A DNA stretch of 64,000 nucleotides from Ruegeria conchae (GCF_000192475.1 NZ_AEYW01000001.1:291272-355271); one strand, 5' to 3'. Positions 17,022-25,580 are shown, counted from the stretch's first letter. Notes: a model not told the origin generated them from the letters alone. A program made the numbers and translations.

Positions 17022-17384
17022 ATGAAAGTACTAATTGTTGAGAGTAACCCCGATCTAGGTCGGGTCTGGCAACGGCATCTGCAAAGGCAGGAGGCCGAGG
17101 TCACTTTGGTTGAGACGCAAGAGGCTGCAATATTGGCGCTCTATGGCACAGCCTTCGATATCATCGTGTTGGATCTGGTTCTGGAAACCGGCAGCGCCTT
17201 GGCGGTTGCCGATTTTGCAAGCTATCGCAGGCCCGAGGCGCGGGTGATCTTTGTCACCAACACCACATTCTTCTCGGACGGGTCCATCTTTGCCCATAGT
17301 GCGAATGCATGCGCCTATGTGCAAAGCTCCACCCCGCCCGAGGATCTGGCAGCAATGGTCGAGCACTACGCCGCCGGGCGCTGA
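17022..17384 (+). CDS. Stand-alone response-regulator receiver domain, degenerate
   Basis: A 120-residue receiver with no output domain. The ATG at 17022 gives the usual first strand MKVLIVES. The acceptor aspartate is kept in DIIVLDLVLETGS (about D52), and the switch position follows in VIFVTNTT. Two conserved features are missing: the N-terminal acidic pair is E-S-N instead of D/E-D-D, and the conserved lysine before the last helix is replaced (YVQSSTPP where most have a K-P). Phosphorylation and signalling are therefore doubtful or altered. Its last 19 bases overlap the convergent gene's end. Confidence 0.8.
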   Translation: MKVLIVESNPDLGRVWQRHLQRQEAEVTLVETQEAAILALYGTAFDIIVLDLVLETGSALAVADFASYRRPEARVIFVTNTTFFSDGSIFAHSANACAYVQSSTPPEDLAAMVEHYAAGR

Positions 17385-18355
17385 TCCCGTCCATGGGGTT
17401 CTGAATAATCCAGCTCTGGGTTCACCGGAGTGATCCGATGCGGATTGATGCTATCGTGGCTGTAGTGATAGTGGCGCACAATGTGGTTCATGTTCACCGT
17501 CTCGGCCACGCAGGGCCACTGATACAGCTCTCGGGTAAAGGCCCAGAGGTTCGGGTAATCCACCAGCCGCCGTTTGTTGCATTTGAAATGCAGGTGATAA
17601 ACCGGGTCGAACCGGATCAGAGTGGTGAACAAGCGCCAGTCGGCCTCGGTCACGCGGTCACCCATCAGATAGCGGTTGCGTGACAGACGATCCTCAAGCC
17701 AGTCCAGCGTGTCGAACAGAGGGCCAATGGCCGCGTCATACGCCTCTTGCGAGGTGGCGAAGCCGCATTTGTATACCCCGTTATTAACATCGGAATAGAT
17801 GCGCGCGTTGACCTCTTCGATCTCGTCCCGCATCGCCTCGGGCCAGTAGTCGTCGGTGTTGCCGGTGATCCCGTTGAAAGCCGAATTGAACATGCGGATG
17901 ATTTCCGAGCTTTCGTTCGAGACGATGGTCTTTTCCACTTTGTCCCACAGGATCGGCACCGTCACGCGGCCTGAATAGTTGGGGTCGGCACGGGTATAGA
18001 TCTGATGGGCAAAGTCATGTCCGAACAGTTTGTCTCCTGTCGCTCCATGGTCGTCTGTCTCAAAGGTCCAGCCTTTATCCAGCATATCCGGATGTACCAC
18101 CGAGACTGAGATGTGTTCTCGCAACCCCTTCAACTCGCGAAAGATCAGCGTGCGATGCGCCCAGGGGCAGGCGTGAGAGACATACAGATGATATCGCCCG
18201 CTCTCCGCCTCAAAACAGCCACGCCCCGAGGGGCCAGGTGCCCCATTGGCGGTGATCCAGTTGCGAAACTGTGCGGCCGAACGTTTGAACGCCCCGCCAG
18301 TGGATTTGGTATCATACCAGGTGTCATGCCAAACGCCGTCGACAAGCAGGCCCAT
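17366..18355 (-). CDS. Glutathionyl-hydroquinone reductase (Xi-class GST, YqjG/PcpF-like)
   Basis: A 329-residue Xi-class glutathione transferase that removes glutathione from glutathionyl-hydroquinones. The start is the ATG at 18355: a GGAGGA site lies six bases upstream and MGLLVDGVWHDTWYDTK matches the family opening, while an ATG at 18361 would touch the ribosome site. The catalytic cysteine is in SHACPWAHRTL; the C-terminal helical domain includes DWLEDRLSRNRYLMG and VTEADWRLFTTLIRFDPVYHLHFKCN, typical of ECM4/YqjG. Cytoplasmic. Convergent with the receiver gene; the tail crosses its stop. Confidence 0.93.
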   Translation of the reverse strand: MGLLVDGVWHDTWYDTKSTGGAFKRSAAQFRNWITANGAPGPSGRGCFEAESGRYHLYVSHACPWAHRTLIFRELKGLREHISVSVVHPDMLDKGWTFETDDHGATGDKLFGHDFAHQIYTRADPNYSGRVTVPILWDKVEKTIVSNESSEIIRMFNSAFNGITGNTDDYWPEAMRDEIEEVNARIYSDVNNGVYKCGFATSQEAYDAAIGPLFDTLDWLEDRLSRNRYLMGDRVTEADWRLFTTLIRFDPVYHLHFKCNKRRLVDYPNLWAFTRELYQWPCVAETVNMNHIVRHYHYSHDSINPHRITPVNPELDYSEPHGRDQRPAA

Positions 18356-18564
18356 CGTCATTCCTCCGCATTGCGATTGAGACAAAGATAGGCTGTTGCG
18401 GCTCAGGTTCCTATTTCACCGCGCGCGCAACTGACCTGCATCCGCGCACAGTGTCATCGGGACACCTGCGCAACAGATCGTAAATCTCGGGTCCAAGTGA
18501 GACAGTTCACTGGATTTTTACACAAGCTGGTCCACAATAAAGAAAGTTCTGGGGGAAGTTTATT

Positions 18565-18918
18565 ATGAGTACATATGTTTCTAAGGAAATTCGCGCTGAA
18601 TTGGATGCCGCCCGAATCGCTACATTGAAGAAATCCAGCCGTTTGCGGGTGGAGTTTGGCGACAATAGCTTCAAGATTCTCACATTGTGGAAGGATGGTT
18701 TCACCGTCGAGGCCGAAACCACGCCACGCCTGCGTGGGCTCGTCGATATCTATGACGGTGCCAATCACATGTATCAGTGCCTGATCATCGCAGATGAAGA
18801 AGCGGTGGGAGAGATGCGCTATGAGTTCAAGCGCAGCACTGTGGCAGCCGACAAGGCCCCGCTGGATTTCTACCGCGCGCCGGATGCACCTATCGCACTG
18901 CTTGAAAACCGCGACTGA
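18565..18918 (+). CDS. Conserved-looking hypothetical protein
   Basis: A 117-residue soluble protein with no signal or membrane segment, starting at ATG after GGGGGAAG. The first part is helical and charged (VSKEIRAELDAARIATLKKSSRLRVEF); the middle alternates beta-like segments (FKILTLWKDGFTVEAE, RGLVDIYDG, YQCLIIADEEAVGEMRYEFKR). The order of short strands recalls PilZ or a small barrel domain, but the PilZ RxxxR and D/NxSxxG motifs are not clear, so I leave it unnamed. It stands alone with about 180 bases of AT-richer sequence upstream, suggesting its own promoter. Confidence 0.7.
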   Translation: MSTYVSKEIRAELDAARIATLKKSSRLRVEFGDNSFKILTLWKDGFTVEAETTPRLRGLVDIYDGANHMYQCLIIADEEAVGEMRYEFKRSTVAADKAPLDFYRAPDAPIALLENRD

Positions 18919-19008
18919 CACGCTCACCGATTGACCTGTGGCACCGACGCGCAGTCGACGCTCGGGCGGTAATGGTGCCACAAGATTTTCAGGTATCGGG
19001 CCGGACGA

Positions 19009-19707
19009 TTAGTCGTGGGCCGTCAGGGTCAGGTGCACCGGGAACAGACCATCGATACCGCCTTCGATTCGGTCTCCGGCGACCACGGGCCCGACCCCAG
19101 CGGGTGTGCCGGTCAGGATCAGATCGCCGGGGCGCAAATGATAGAAACCCGAGAGATGGCAGATCAGTTCATCAATCTTCCAAACCAGCTCGGACAAAGT
19201 GGCGTCCTGTTTCACCTGCCCATTGACGCTGAGATAGATGCGCTTGTCATCCGATGGGCTCCAATGATCGGCGCGGGTCAGCGGGGCGAAGACCGCGCCG
19301 CTTTCCACATCCTTGCCCAGATCCCAGGGACGCTGTTTGTTGCGCTCTCGGATCTGCAGGTCGCGGCGCGTCATGTCCAAAGCGCACCCGTAGCCAAAGA
19401 TCGCCGCGTGGGCCTGTGCAGCCGTGGCCTGGAAGACCGGTTTGCCGATTGCAACGGCCAGTTCCATTTCGTGATGATAATTCTCGGTTCCCGCAGGATA
19501 AGCCACATGTGCACCTGTCAAAACCGCGTTGGGCGCGGATTTGGTGAAATAGAATGGCGCCTGACGATCCACCTCATGCCCCATTTCGGCGGCGTGGGCG
19601 GCATAATTGCGACCCACGCAGAAAATCCGCCCGATCGGATAGGTCGCCTGCTCCCCCTGTACCGGGATGCTCGGGATGTCCGGAAGCGCAAAAAGTTGGT
19701 TGGGCAT
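19009..19707 (-). CDS. Fumarylacetoacetate hydrolase-family protein
   Basis: A 232-residue FAH-fold enzyme. The metal-binding carboxylates are in NYHHEMELAVAIG, and the active-site pieces GRIFCVGRNYAAHAAEMG, FYFTKSAPNAV and DLILTGTPAGVGPV are all present. The size and the FCVGRNYAAHA opening match small FAH members such as fumarylpyruvate hydrolase or oxaloacetate decarboxylase (FAHD1-like), which split a C-C bond of a 1,3-diketo or oxo acid. The exact substrate is not visible. It follows the PatB-like gene by 30 bases on the same strand, probably as one transcript. Confidence 0.88.
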   Translation of the reverse strand: MPNQLFALPDIPSIPVQGEQATYPIGRIFCVGRNYAAHAAEMGHEVDRQAPFYFTKSAPNAVLTGAHVAYPAGTENYHHEMELAVAIGKPVFQATAAQAHAAIFGYGCALDMTRRDLQIRERNKQRPWDLGKDVESGAVFAPLTRADHWSPSDDKRIYLSVNGQVKQDATLSELVWKIDELICHLSGFYHLRPGDLILTGTPAGVGPVVAGDRIEGGIDGLFPVHLTLTAHD

Positions 19708-19737
19708 GATGTGGCTCCGTTCGTTCTCGGACGGGGA

Positions 19738-20910
19738 TTATTGCAAATCGCCAAAGGCGCGTTTGAGGCGGGCGCAAGCCTCTTCCACCCGCGCGCGTTG
19801 CGTGGCCAGATTGAACCGCTCGAAGGTTTCTCCTCCGGTGCCGAAGCCGGGACCTGAAGATGTCGCGATCCGCGCATCGTCGCGCAGGCGGAGGACAAAT
19901 TCATCATGGCTCATCCCGGTGCCAGAGAAATCGACCCAGGCCAGATAGGTCGCCTGTAGCGGCATCGACCACAGGCCCGGAATCTCGGCGATGGCCGTAT
20001 CAAAGAGCTTCCGGTTGGCATCCAGATGAGCGACCTGTTCATCGACCCATTTTGCACCTTCCGGCGAATAGGCGGCGGTAATCATCGCCACCCCCAGTGC
20101 GCTGGGGTCATAGTCCAGCGTTGTGATCCGGTGCCGCATCTCGGCCCGCAGCTTAGCGTCGGGAATGATCATGTTGCCGGTGCGCTGACCGGCGATGTTG
20201 AAAGTCTTTGATGCGGCGGTCAGCGTCACGGTCCATGGGCGCGCATCCGGAGCAGCCACATCCATCGGCACGAAGGTATTGCCTGGATAAACCAGATCGT
20301 GGTGAATCTCATCCGAAACCAGGATCAGTCCGTTACGTTCTGCAAAAGCTGCTACCGCACGCAGCTCATCCGGTGTCCAAACCCGACCCGAAGGGTTCTG
20401 CGGTGAGCACCACAACAGCAGCTTTTCCGAACCGTCCAGCCGAGACTGCGCATCGTCCAGATCAAGCGCATAGCTGTCGCCGTCACGTACCAGAGGGCAT
20501 TCCACCACGCGACGGCCCGATTTGTTCACCTTATGGGCAAATTCATGGTAAACGGGCGTGAATATAACGACGCCATCACCCGGCTCGCTCCAGACATCCA
20601 GACACAGGGCAATCGCATTGCCCAGACCCTGTGAGGTCAGCACCCAATCGGTATCGATCTCCCAATTGTGGCGGGTCTTCATCCACCACTGAATCGCGTT
20701 CAGATAATCCGGGTGCGTCCAAGAATAGCCAAACGCGCCATGACCGGCGGCCTTGCGCACTGCTTCGATCACGCAAGGGGCGGTGGCATAGTCGGAATCA
20801 GCCGTCCACATGGCCAGCCCATCCTCGGGCGAGACACCATAGAGCTGCTCCATCTTGTCCCATTTCGAAGAATTGGTGCCCCGGCGGTCGATCAGGTCGT
20901 TGAAAGTCAT
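19738..20910 (-). CDS. PLP-dependent C-S lyase / aminotransferase (MalY/PatB family)
   Basis: A 390-residue fold-type I PLP enzyme. The ATG at 20910 has GGAGAT six bases upstream, and MTFNDLIDRRGTNSSKWD is the usual PatB opening. Landmarks are MWTADSDYATAP (MalY-type W-x-A-D-x-D), YSWTHPDY, the NPSGRVWT cofactor segment, LVSDEIHHDLVYPG and the Schiff-base lysine in TAASKTFNIAGQRTGNMI. It likely cleaves cystathionine or another S-conjugate to pyruvate, ammonia and a thiol. In roseobacters such lyases can also act in organosulfur metabolism; nothing here decides this. Confidence 0.9.
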   Translation of the reverse strand: MTFNDLIDRRGTNSSKWDKMEQLYGVSPEDGLAMWTADSDYATAPCVIEAVRKAAGHGAFGYSWTHPDYLNAIQWWMKTRHNWEIDTDWVLTSQGLGNAIALCLDVWSEPGDGVVIFTPVYHEFAHKVNKSGRRVVECPLVRDGDSYALDLDDAQSRLDGSEKLLLWCSPQNPSGRVWTPDELRAVAAFAERNGLILVSDEIHHDLVYPGNTFVPMDVAAPDARPWTVTLTAASKTFNIAGQRTGNMIIPDAKLRAEMRHRITTLDYDPSALGVAMITAAYSPEGAKWVDEQVAHLDANRKLFDTAIAEIPGLWSMPLQATYLAWVDFSGTGMSHDEFVLRLRDDARIATSSGPGFGTGGETFERFNLATQRARVEEACARLKRAFGDLQ

Positions 20911-21004
20911 GTCATCTCCATCTGTCGAGGCGAAAGCTAACCACAAATCCATCAGGTGCAAGGGGGGCGTTGCGGAGGCGGGCACGATGGCCTAAATCAG
21001 CCCC

Positions 21005-21523
21005 ATGAAACGCAATATCCTGATCCATCCCGATCCCCGCCTGAAAAAGGTCTGCGAGCCGGTGGCCGACATCACCGACGACCTGCGCAAACTGGCCGAT
21101 GACATGCTGGAGACGATGTATGACGCGCCCGGCATTGGCCTTGCTGCGCCGCAGATCGGTGTGCTCGACCGGCTGATCGTGGTGGACTGTGTCAAAGAAG
21201 AAGGTGAGGCCCCGCGTCCACTGGTGATGTTCAACCCCGAGGTCATCGCCTCCTCGGACGAGACCAACGTCTACGAAGAAGGCTGCCTGTCGATCCCTGA
21301 GCAATATGCCGAAGTCACGCGCCCGAAGACGGTTGATGTCACCTGGCTGGACCGTGACGGTAATCTGCAGCAGGAAACCTTTGATGATCTCTGGGCGACT
21401 TGTGTGCAGCACGAGATCGACCATCTGAACGGTAAGCTGTTCATCGACTATCTCAAACCGCTCAAGCGTCAGATGATCACGCGTAAGATGCAGAAGCTCA
21501 AGCGCGAAAAGGCCCGCACATGA
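21005..21523 (+). CDS. def: Peptide deformylase
   Basis: A 172-residue deformylase that removes the formyl group from nascent proteins at the ribosome. All three motifs are intact: GIGLAAPQIG (residues 43-52), EEGCLSIP with metal ligand C94, and QHEIDHLNG with H136, catalytic E137 and H140. The C-terminal basic tail (KRQMITRKMQKLKREKART) is typical of the alphaproteobacterial type. It overlaps the next gene as ATGA and lies with fmt, the enzyme that adds the formyl group. Confidence 0.97.
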   Translation: MKRNILIHPDPRLKKVCEPVADITDDLRKLADDMLETMYDAPGIGLAAPQIGVLDRLIVVDCVKEEGEAPRPLVMFNPEVIASSDETNVYEEGCLSIPEQYAEVTRPKTVDVTWLDRDGNLQQETFDDLWATCVQHEIDHLNGKLFIDYLKPLKRQMITRKMQKLKREKART

Positions 21524-22014
21524 CGGTGCGGACCTGCCTGCCGTGGCCCGATAAACGTCTGCGCACCAAGGCCGAGGACGTCCCCGAGATCACCGACGAC
21601 ATCCGCACCATCTGGGATGACATGATCGATACGATGGAGGCTATGCCGGGTGTTGGCCTCGCTGCGCCGCAGATCGGAGTGATGCTGCGGCTGGCTGTCG
21701 TGGATGGCTCGACCCAGCGGGGCAAAGCTGTGCGACTGGCCAACCCCGAGATTCTGCGCAGCTCGGTTGAGCTGCGTGAACATAACGAGGCCAGCCCGAA
21801 CTTGCCCGGCGTGTCCGCCAAGGTAAAACGCCCGCGCGCAGTGACAGTGAAATTTCTTAACGAACAGGGCCAGATCGACCGCCGCGATTTCGTCGGCATC
21901 GAAGCCACCAGCGTACAGCACCAGATCGACCACCTGAACGGGCGGATGTATTTCGACCGGCTCAGCAAGGTCAAACGCGACATGCTGCTGCGCAAGGCGC
22001 GCAAATCCACGTAG
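21520..22014 (+). CDS. Peptide deformylase-like paralogue, active site degenerate
   Basis: A 164-residue paralogue of the preceding gene, translationally coupled to it by ATGA. Motif 1 is intact (GVGLAAPQIG, residues 44-53). Motif 2 reads EASPNLPGV, so the metal-ligand cysteine is serine (S92). Motif 3 reads QHQIDHLNG, so the catalytic glutamate is glutamine (Q135), while H134 and H138 remain. By deformylase chemistry it should be inactive or strongly changed. The frame is complete and the composition is like its neighbours, so it is under selection rather than a decayed gene; a ribosome-binding or regulatory role is possible (inference). Confidence 0.9.
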   Translation: MTVRTCLPWPDKRLRTKAEDVPEITDDIRTIWDDMIDTMEAMPGVGLAAPQIGVMLRLAVVDGSTQRGKAVRLANPEILRSSVELREHNEASPNLPGVSAKVKRPRAVTVKFLNEQGQIDRRDFVGIEATSVQHQIDHLNGRMYFDRLSKVKRDMLLRKARKST

Positions 22015-22056
22015 GCTGGGCTTCAGCCCGGCACCCCAACACCTTCGGAGCCGACG

Positions 22057-22971
22057 ATGCGCATAATCTTCATGGGAACCCCCGATTTCTCGGTCCCCGT
22101 TCTAAACGCACTCGTCAAGGCAGGACACGAAATCGTCGCCGTCTATTGCCAACCGCCACGCCCCGCTGGTCGCGGTAAGAAAGACCGCCCGCCTCCGGTC
22201 CACGCAAGGGGCGAGGCGCTGGGACTGGAGGTGCGCCATCCGACCTCGCTGAAAACGCCCGAAGAACAGGATAGATTTGCAACGTTGAACGCTGATGTGG
22301 CGGTAGTCGTGGCTTATGGCCTGATCCTGCCACAGCCGATCCTTGATGTACCCACCCACGGCTGCTTGAACATCCACGCCAGCCTGCTGCCGCGCTGGCG
22401 CGGGGCCGCCCCGATCCATCGCGCAATCATGGCGGGCGATGCGCAGACCGGCATCTGCATCATGCAGATGGAGGCCGGGCTGGACACCGGCCCCGTTCTG
22501 CTGCGCGAGGCCACCGAGATCGGCATCGAGGAAACCACCGCGCAACTCCATGACCGCCTGTCGGACATGGGAGCGGCTCTGATCGTTGAGGCTCTGGCCG
22601 AACTGCACGGCCTTACACCGGACCCGCAGCCCGAGGACGGCGTGACCTACGCCGCCAAGATCGACAAAGCCGAGGCGCGGATCGACTGGTCGGCCCCCGC
22701 ACCCGAAGTAGATCGAAAAATCCGTGGTCTCTCCCCATTTCCCGGCGCATGGACCGAAGTCGAGGGCGACCGGATCAAGCTGCTGGCCTCGCGGCTGGCC
22801 GAAGGGCAGGGCACGCCCGGCGAGGTGCTGGATGACCACCTGTGCGTGGCCTGTGGCGAAGGCGCGGTTGAGCTGCTGCGCTTGCAAAGGGCAGGCAAGG
22901 GCGCGCAGGATAGGGAAACTTTTCTGCGGGGCTGGCCCATCCCGGTCGGCACCCGCCTGTCATCGGAGTAA
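22057..22971 (+). CDS. fmt: Methionyl-tRNA formyltransferase
   Basis: A 304-residue enzyme that formylates initiator Met-tRNA with 10-formyl-tetrahydrofolate. The opening [16 protein letters not shown], the [11 protein letters not shown] loop, the catalytic asparagine-histidine-aspartate set in [22 protein letters not shown] and [12 protein letters not shown], and the C-terminal tRNA-binding OB domain from about residue 205 are all present. It follows the deformylase pair by 42 bases and forms with them a translation start-processing operon. Confidence 0.97.
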   Translation: MRIIFMGTPDFSVPVLNALVKAGHEIVAVYCQPPRPAGRGKKDRPPPVHARGEALGLEVRHPTSLKTPEEQDRFATLNADVAVVVAYGLILPQPILDVPTHGCLNIHASLLPRWRGAAPIHRAIMAGDAQTGICIMQMEAGLDTGPVLLREATEIGIEETTAQLHDRLSDMGAALIVEALAELHGLTPDPQPEDGVTYAAKIDKAEARIDWSAPAPEVDRKIRGLSPFPGAWTEVEGDRIKLLASRLAEGQGTPGEVLDDHLCVACGEGAVELLRLQRAGKGAQDRETFLRGWPIPVGTRLSSE

Positions 22972-22977
22972 GCCTAA

Positions 22978-23214
22978 ATGTTCATGATCATGATGGGCAC
23001 GGTCGTGATTGCCGGGATTGTTGGCTATCTGTCTGAACAGACCGGCTTTACCCATAACGGCTATCTGCAATCGATCATCATCTGCGTGGGTGGTGCCTTC
23101 CTGTTCTATTTCGTTCGCATCATGTTCGGCATCAGCTTTGGCCCGCCGGGGCTGGACGCGGTGTTGTCATCGATCGGTGCGTTGATCATCGTGCCCACCC
23201 ATTGGAGGAAATGA
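22978..23214 (+). CDS. Small membrane protein, YeaQ/GlsB-like (weak)
   Basis: A 78-residue protein with three hydrophobic segments (TVVIAGIVGYLSE, QSIIICVGGAFLFYFVRIMFG and LDAVLSSIGALIIVPTHWRK). The glycine-spaced first helix, the central IICVGGAFLF and the late AVLSSIGALIIV resemble the transglycosylase-associated YeaQ/YmgE/GlsB family, stress-related membrane proteins without known enzymatic activity. It starts six bases after fmt, so it is in the same transcript. The next gene is a second protein of exactly the same length. Confidence 0.7.
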   Translation: MFMIMMGTVVIAGIVGYLSEQTGFTHNGYLQSIIICVGGAFLFYFVRIMFGISFGPPGLDAVLSSIGALIIVPTHWRK

Positions 23215-23215
23215 C

Positions 23216-23452
23216 ATGCCGATCATCGCCCTGATCATCGTCGGAGCCGCCGCAGGGTTCCTCGCCACCCGCCTGATGCGGATCGAGGCCGACATTCCAA
23301 CCACCATGCTGATCGGCATCGTCGGCGCTTTGGTGGGCGGCTTGGTCCTGCGCACGCTCATCACCGTGATGGGATGGCTCTCAGGGTTTGTCGGGGCCGT
23401 TCTGGGGGCGCTTTTGGTGATCTGGATCTGGCAGACATACATACGGCGCTGA
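23216..23452 (+). CDS. Small membrane protein, YeaQ/YmgE/GlsB family
   Basis: A 78-residue, almost wholly hydrophobic protein of three helices: MPIIALIIVGAAAGFLATRLM, then MLIGIVGALVGGLVLRTLI and a last helix with GFVGAVLGALLVIWIW. The AAGFLATRLM end of helix 1 and the GIVGALVGG of helix 2 are typical of the YeaQ/YmgE/GlsB family. It starts one base after the stop of the preceding gene, so the pair may be made together and associate; this is inferred from equal length and position only. Confidence 0.8.
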   Translation: MPIIALIIVGAAAGFLATRLMRIEADIPTTMLIGIVGALVGGLVLRTLITVMGWLSGFVGAVLGALLVIWIWQTYIRR

Positions 23453-23514
23453 GCGCTTGACCCGACCGTGATCTGCGACCAATGTCCGGGCAATTTTTTG
23501 TTGAAAGGCCTCTC

Positions 23515-24336
23515 ATGTCGCATGATCTGACCAAAGGTGACGTCGCCCTGATGGGGGTGCCTCTGGACCTGCATTCCTCGTTCCTGCAAGGCCCCGCCTT
23601 TGCGCCGGGCCGCATCCGCGAGGCGCTGCATTCCGGCGCGGCCAATCTGACCGCCGAAGATGGCACCGATCTGGGCGCAACCGAGCGCTTCAAAGATACC
23701 GGCGATCTGGATGTGTTCGAGATGATGGGGCAAGAGCCCATTGATCGTATCGAAGCAGGCGCGGCTACCCGGATCGAAACCGGCGCGCGGTTGTTGTCAC
23801 TGGGCGGCGATCATTCGGTTGCGTACCCGCTGATCAAGGCGCATGCGGATCGGTATGAGGGGTTGAATATCCTGCATATCGACAGCCACCCTGACCTCTA
23901 TGACAGCCAGCAGATCGGTCCGCTGGGCCATGGCTGCCCGTTTGCCCGGGTGATGGAGACCGGCAAGATCAAGCGCCTCGTACAGATCGGCATCCGCACC
24001 ATGAACGCGCATCAGCAGGAACAGGCCGACAAATTCGGGGTCGAGGTGATCGACATGCGCAACTGGCGCGCAGATCTGGAGATCAGTTTTGACGGGCCGG
24101 TTTACTTGTCATTGGACCTCGACGCGCTGGACCCGGCCTTTGCTCCGGGCGTTTCGCATCACGAACCCGGCGGTCTTAGCACGCGTGAGGTGATCGACCT
24201 GATCCATCGGTTCAAGGGTCAACTGGTCGGCGCGGATATTGTCGAATTAAACCCACACCGCGACCCCTATGGAATGACCGCCATGGTGGCGGCGAAATTC
24301 GTCAAAGAGATCGGCGCACGGCTGCTGACGCGCTAG
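23515..24336 (+). CDS. Arginase/agmatinase-family ureohydrolase
   Basis: A 273-residue di-manganese ureohydrolase. The ATG at 23515 has GAAAGG six bases upstream. Metal ligands are visible in LGGDHS (H100), HIDSHPDLYD (D123, H125, D127) and LSLDLDALDPAF (D201, D203). The first residues (VALMGVPLDLHSSFLQGPAFAPGRIREAL) fit the family. The metal core is complete, but I cannot decide between arginase, agmatinase and formiminoglutamase because the substrate loop is not diagnostic by eye. It stands 62 bases after the small membrane proteins, and its end overlaps the convergent lipoprotein gene by four bases. Confidence 0.88.
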   Translation: MSHDLTKGDVALMGVPLDLHSSFLQGPAFAPGRIREALHSGAANLTAEDGTDLGATERFKDTGDLDVFEMMGQEPIDRIEAGAATRIETGARLLSLGGDHSVAYPLIKAHADRYEGLNILHIDSHPDLYDSQQIGPLGHGCPFARVMETGKIKRLVQIGIRTMNAHQQEQADKFGVEVIDMRNWRADLEISFDGPVYLSLDLDALDPAFAPGVSHHEPGGLSTREVIDLIHRFKGQLVGADIVELNPHRDPYGMTAMVAAKFVKEIGARLLTR

Positions 24337-24932
24337 CGCTCATCGCAGATTGCGGCGGTCCCAAGTCTTGGGGCCGCGCTCGTTGTCATGTCGTATCGGT
24401 TCGCCTCGGATGCGGTCATCCAGTGCATTTCATCCTCGGATGCGGCATCCAGCGTGAACCAGTAGAAGTCCGGGTCGATGCCGATATCTGCGAAATAATC
24501 AAGATACCGGTCATGTTCAGGATGACCTTCGGGCAGTTCCGCGGCCACGTAACCTCCACCACCCCAACTGTGAACCCCCACACAGGCGCCGGGTTCCAGC
24601 ACCCGCCGGTTACCGGCCAGAAACAGGTCAGTTCCGCCAGAGGCGACCAAACCGTTTGATGGTACGACCGTATTGAACCCTTCCTCGCGCACTACGCGGC
24701 TGAAGACCACATTCGAGTCATCATCCACCGAGCCTTCGATATTTTGCAGTACCAGTGTCTTGGTCCCTGGGTTTTCGTCCATCACCTCTTCAAACGCGCT
24801 GAGCGTTGTGTGGTCGATCGTACCAGACGCCACGATCTGATCCCCTTCGGTCCTGAATGTGACCGGGGTGTAGTGATCTGCACAAGCCGCCAGCAGCAGC
24901 GTTGCCGCAAGAAATGAAAGTTGGGGGGTCAT
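24333..24932 (-). CDS. ClpP/crotonase-fold lipoprotein (predicted periplasmic protease-like, COG3904 type)
   Basis: A 199-residue protein with a lipoprotein signal ending in lipobox LAAC (C17). The middle matches the ClpP/SppA active-site layout: NGLVASGGTDLFLAGNRRVL, with serine 98 where ClpP has its nucleophile in A-A-S-M-G, followed after PGACVGVHSW by histidine 121 where ClpP has its catalytic histidine. Strand residues such as TKTLVLQNIEGSVDDD match the first strand and turn of the fold. It may hydrolyse peptides or bind them in the periplasm. The third residue of a triad is not certain. It stands alone, convergent with the arginase-family gene. Confidence 0.72.
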   Translation of the reverse strand: MTPQLSFLAATLLLAACADHYTPVTFRTEGDQIVASGTIDHTTLSAFEEVMDENPGTKTLVLQNIEGSVDDDSNVVFSRVVREEGFNTVVPSNGLVASGGTDLFLAGNRRVLEPGACVGVHSWGGGGYVAAELPEGHPEHDRYLDYFADIGIDPDFYWFTLDAASEDEMHWMTASEANRYDMTTSAAPRLGTAAICDER

Positions 24933-24956
24933 AGCGTTCTCGTGTCTGTTTGTACC

Positions 24957-25580
24957 CTATTGCCGAGGCGGTCGGGCCTTGTAAACCGGCAACTGCCAAC
25001 CGAACAGCAGCGATCCGGCCCGCAGCGACCAGCAGACCAAGGCGCATAGCCCCAATGCAGGCAGGCCGGTTAACCCAAGCTGAGCCGCCAATACCGCTGT
25101 CAGGGCACCGGCAAAGGCGCAGGAAACATAAAGCTGACCCTGTTTCAGCACCAGCGGCACCTCGTTGCAGACCACATCGCGCATCAGCCCGCCGAGGCAA
25201 CCGGTGGTCACACCCATCAGCACCACAATGACGCCGGTCTGTCCCAGCGAAAGGGCCGCACCCGTTCCTGCAGCCACGGCGATGGACAGGGCAAAGCTGT
25301 CCAGCCAAACCAGCCAATTATACCTGCTTTCCACCAGATGCGCGGTGAAGAACACCAGCACTGCCGCGCCACAGGCAATCAGGATATAGTCGGGTTGCCC
25401 GACCCAAAACACGGGATGTCGATCCAGCAGCAGGTCGCGCACCGTGCCGCCGCCCACCGCTGTCAGGCAGGCGATGAAGGCAAACCCCACCAGATCCAGC
25501 TGCGCCCGGCTGGCGACCAAGGCCCCGGTCAGCGCAAAGACCAGAACCGAGGCATAATCCAGCAGGGCAAGCCCGCTCAC
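24957..25580 (-). CDS. TRIC-family cation channel (UPF0126/YicG)
   Basis: A 207-residue membrane protein with seven hydrophobic segments in two repeats, each with the glycine-rich kink of prokaryotic TRIC channels: [19 protein letters not shown] in the first and [19 protein letters not shown] in the second. The proteins form trimers that conduct potassium or sodium. The GTG start overlaps the rnhA stop as GTGA, so it is the last gene of the ispH-methyltransferase-rnhA operon. Confidence 0.93.
   Translation of the reverse strand: MSGLALLDYASVLVFALTGALVASRAQLDLVGFAFIACLTAVGGGTVRDLLLDRHPVFWVGQPDYILIACGAAVLVFFTAHLVESRYNWLVWLDSFALSIAVAAGTGAALSLGQTGVIVVLMGVTTGCLGGLMRDVVCNEVPLVLKQGQLYVSCAFAGALTAVLAAQLGLTGLPALGLCALVCWSLRAGSLLFGWQLPVYKARPPRQ

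Noticed and set aside
18485..18525. CCAAGTGA/TTCACTGG near-palindrome before the 18565 gene
   Set aside because: The two arms fit only with an indel, so symmetry is poor and no matching site was found nearby.
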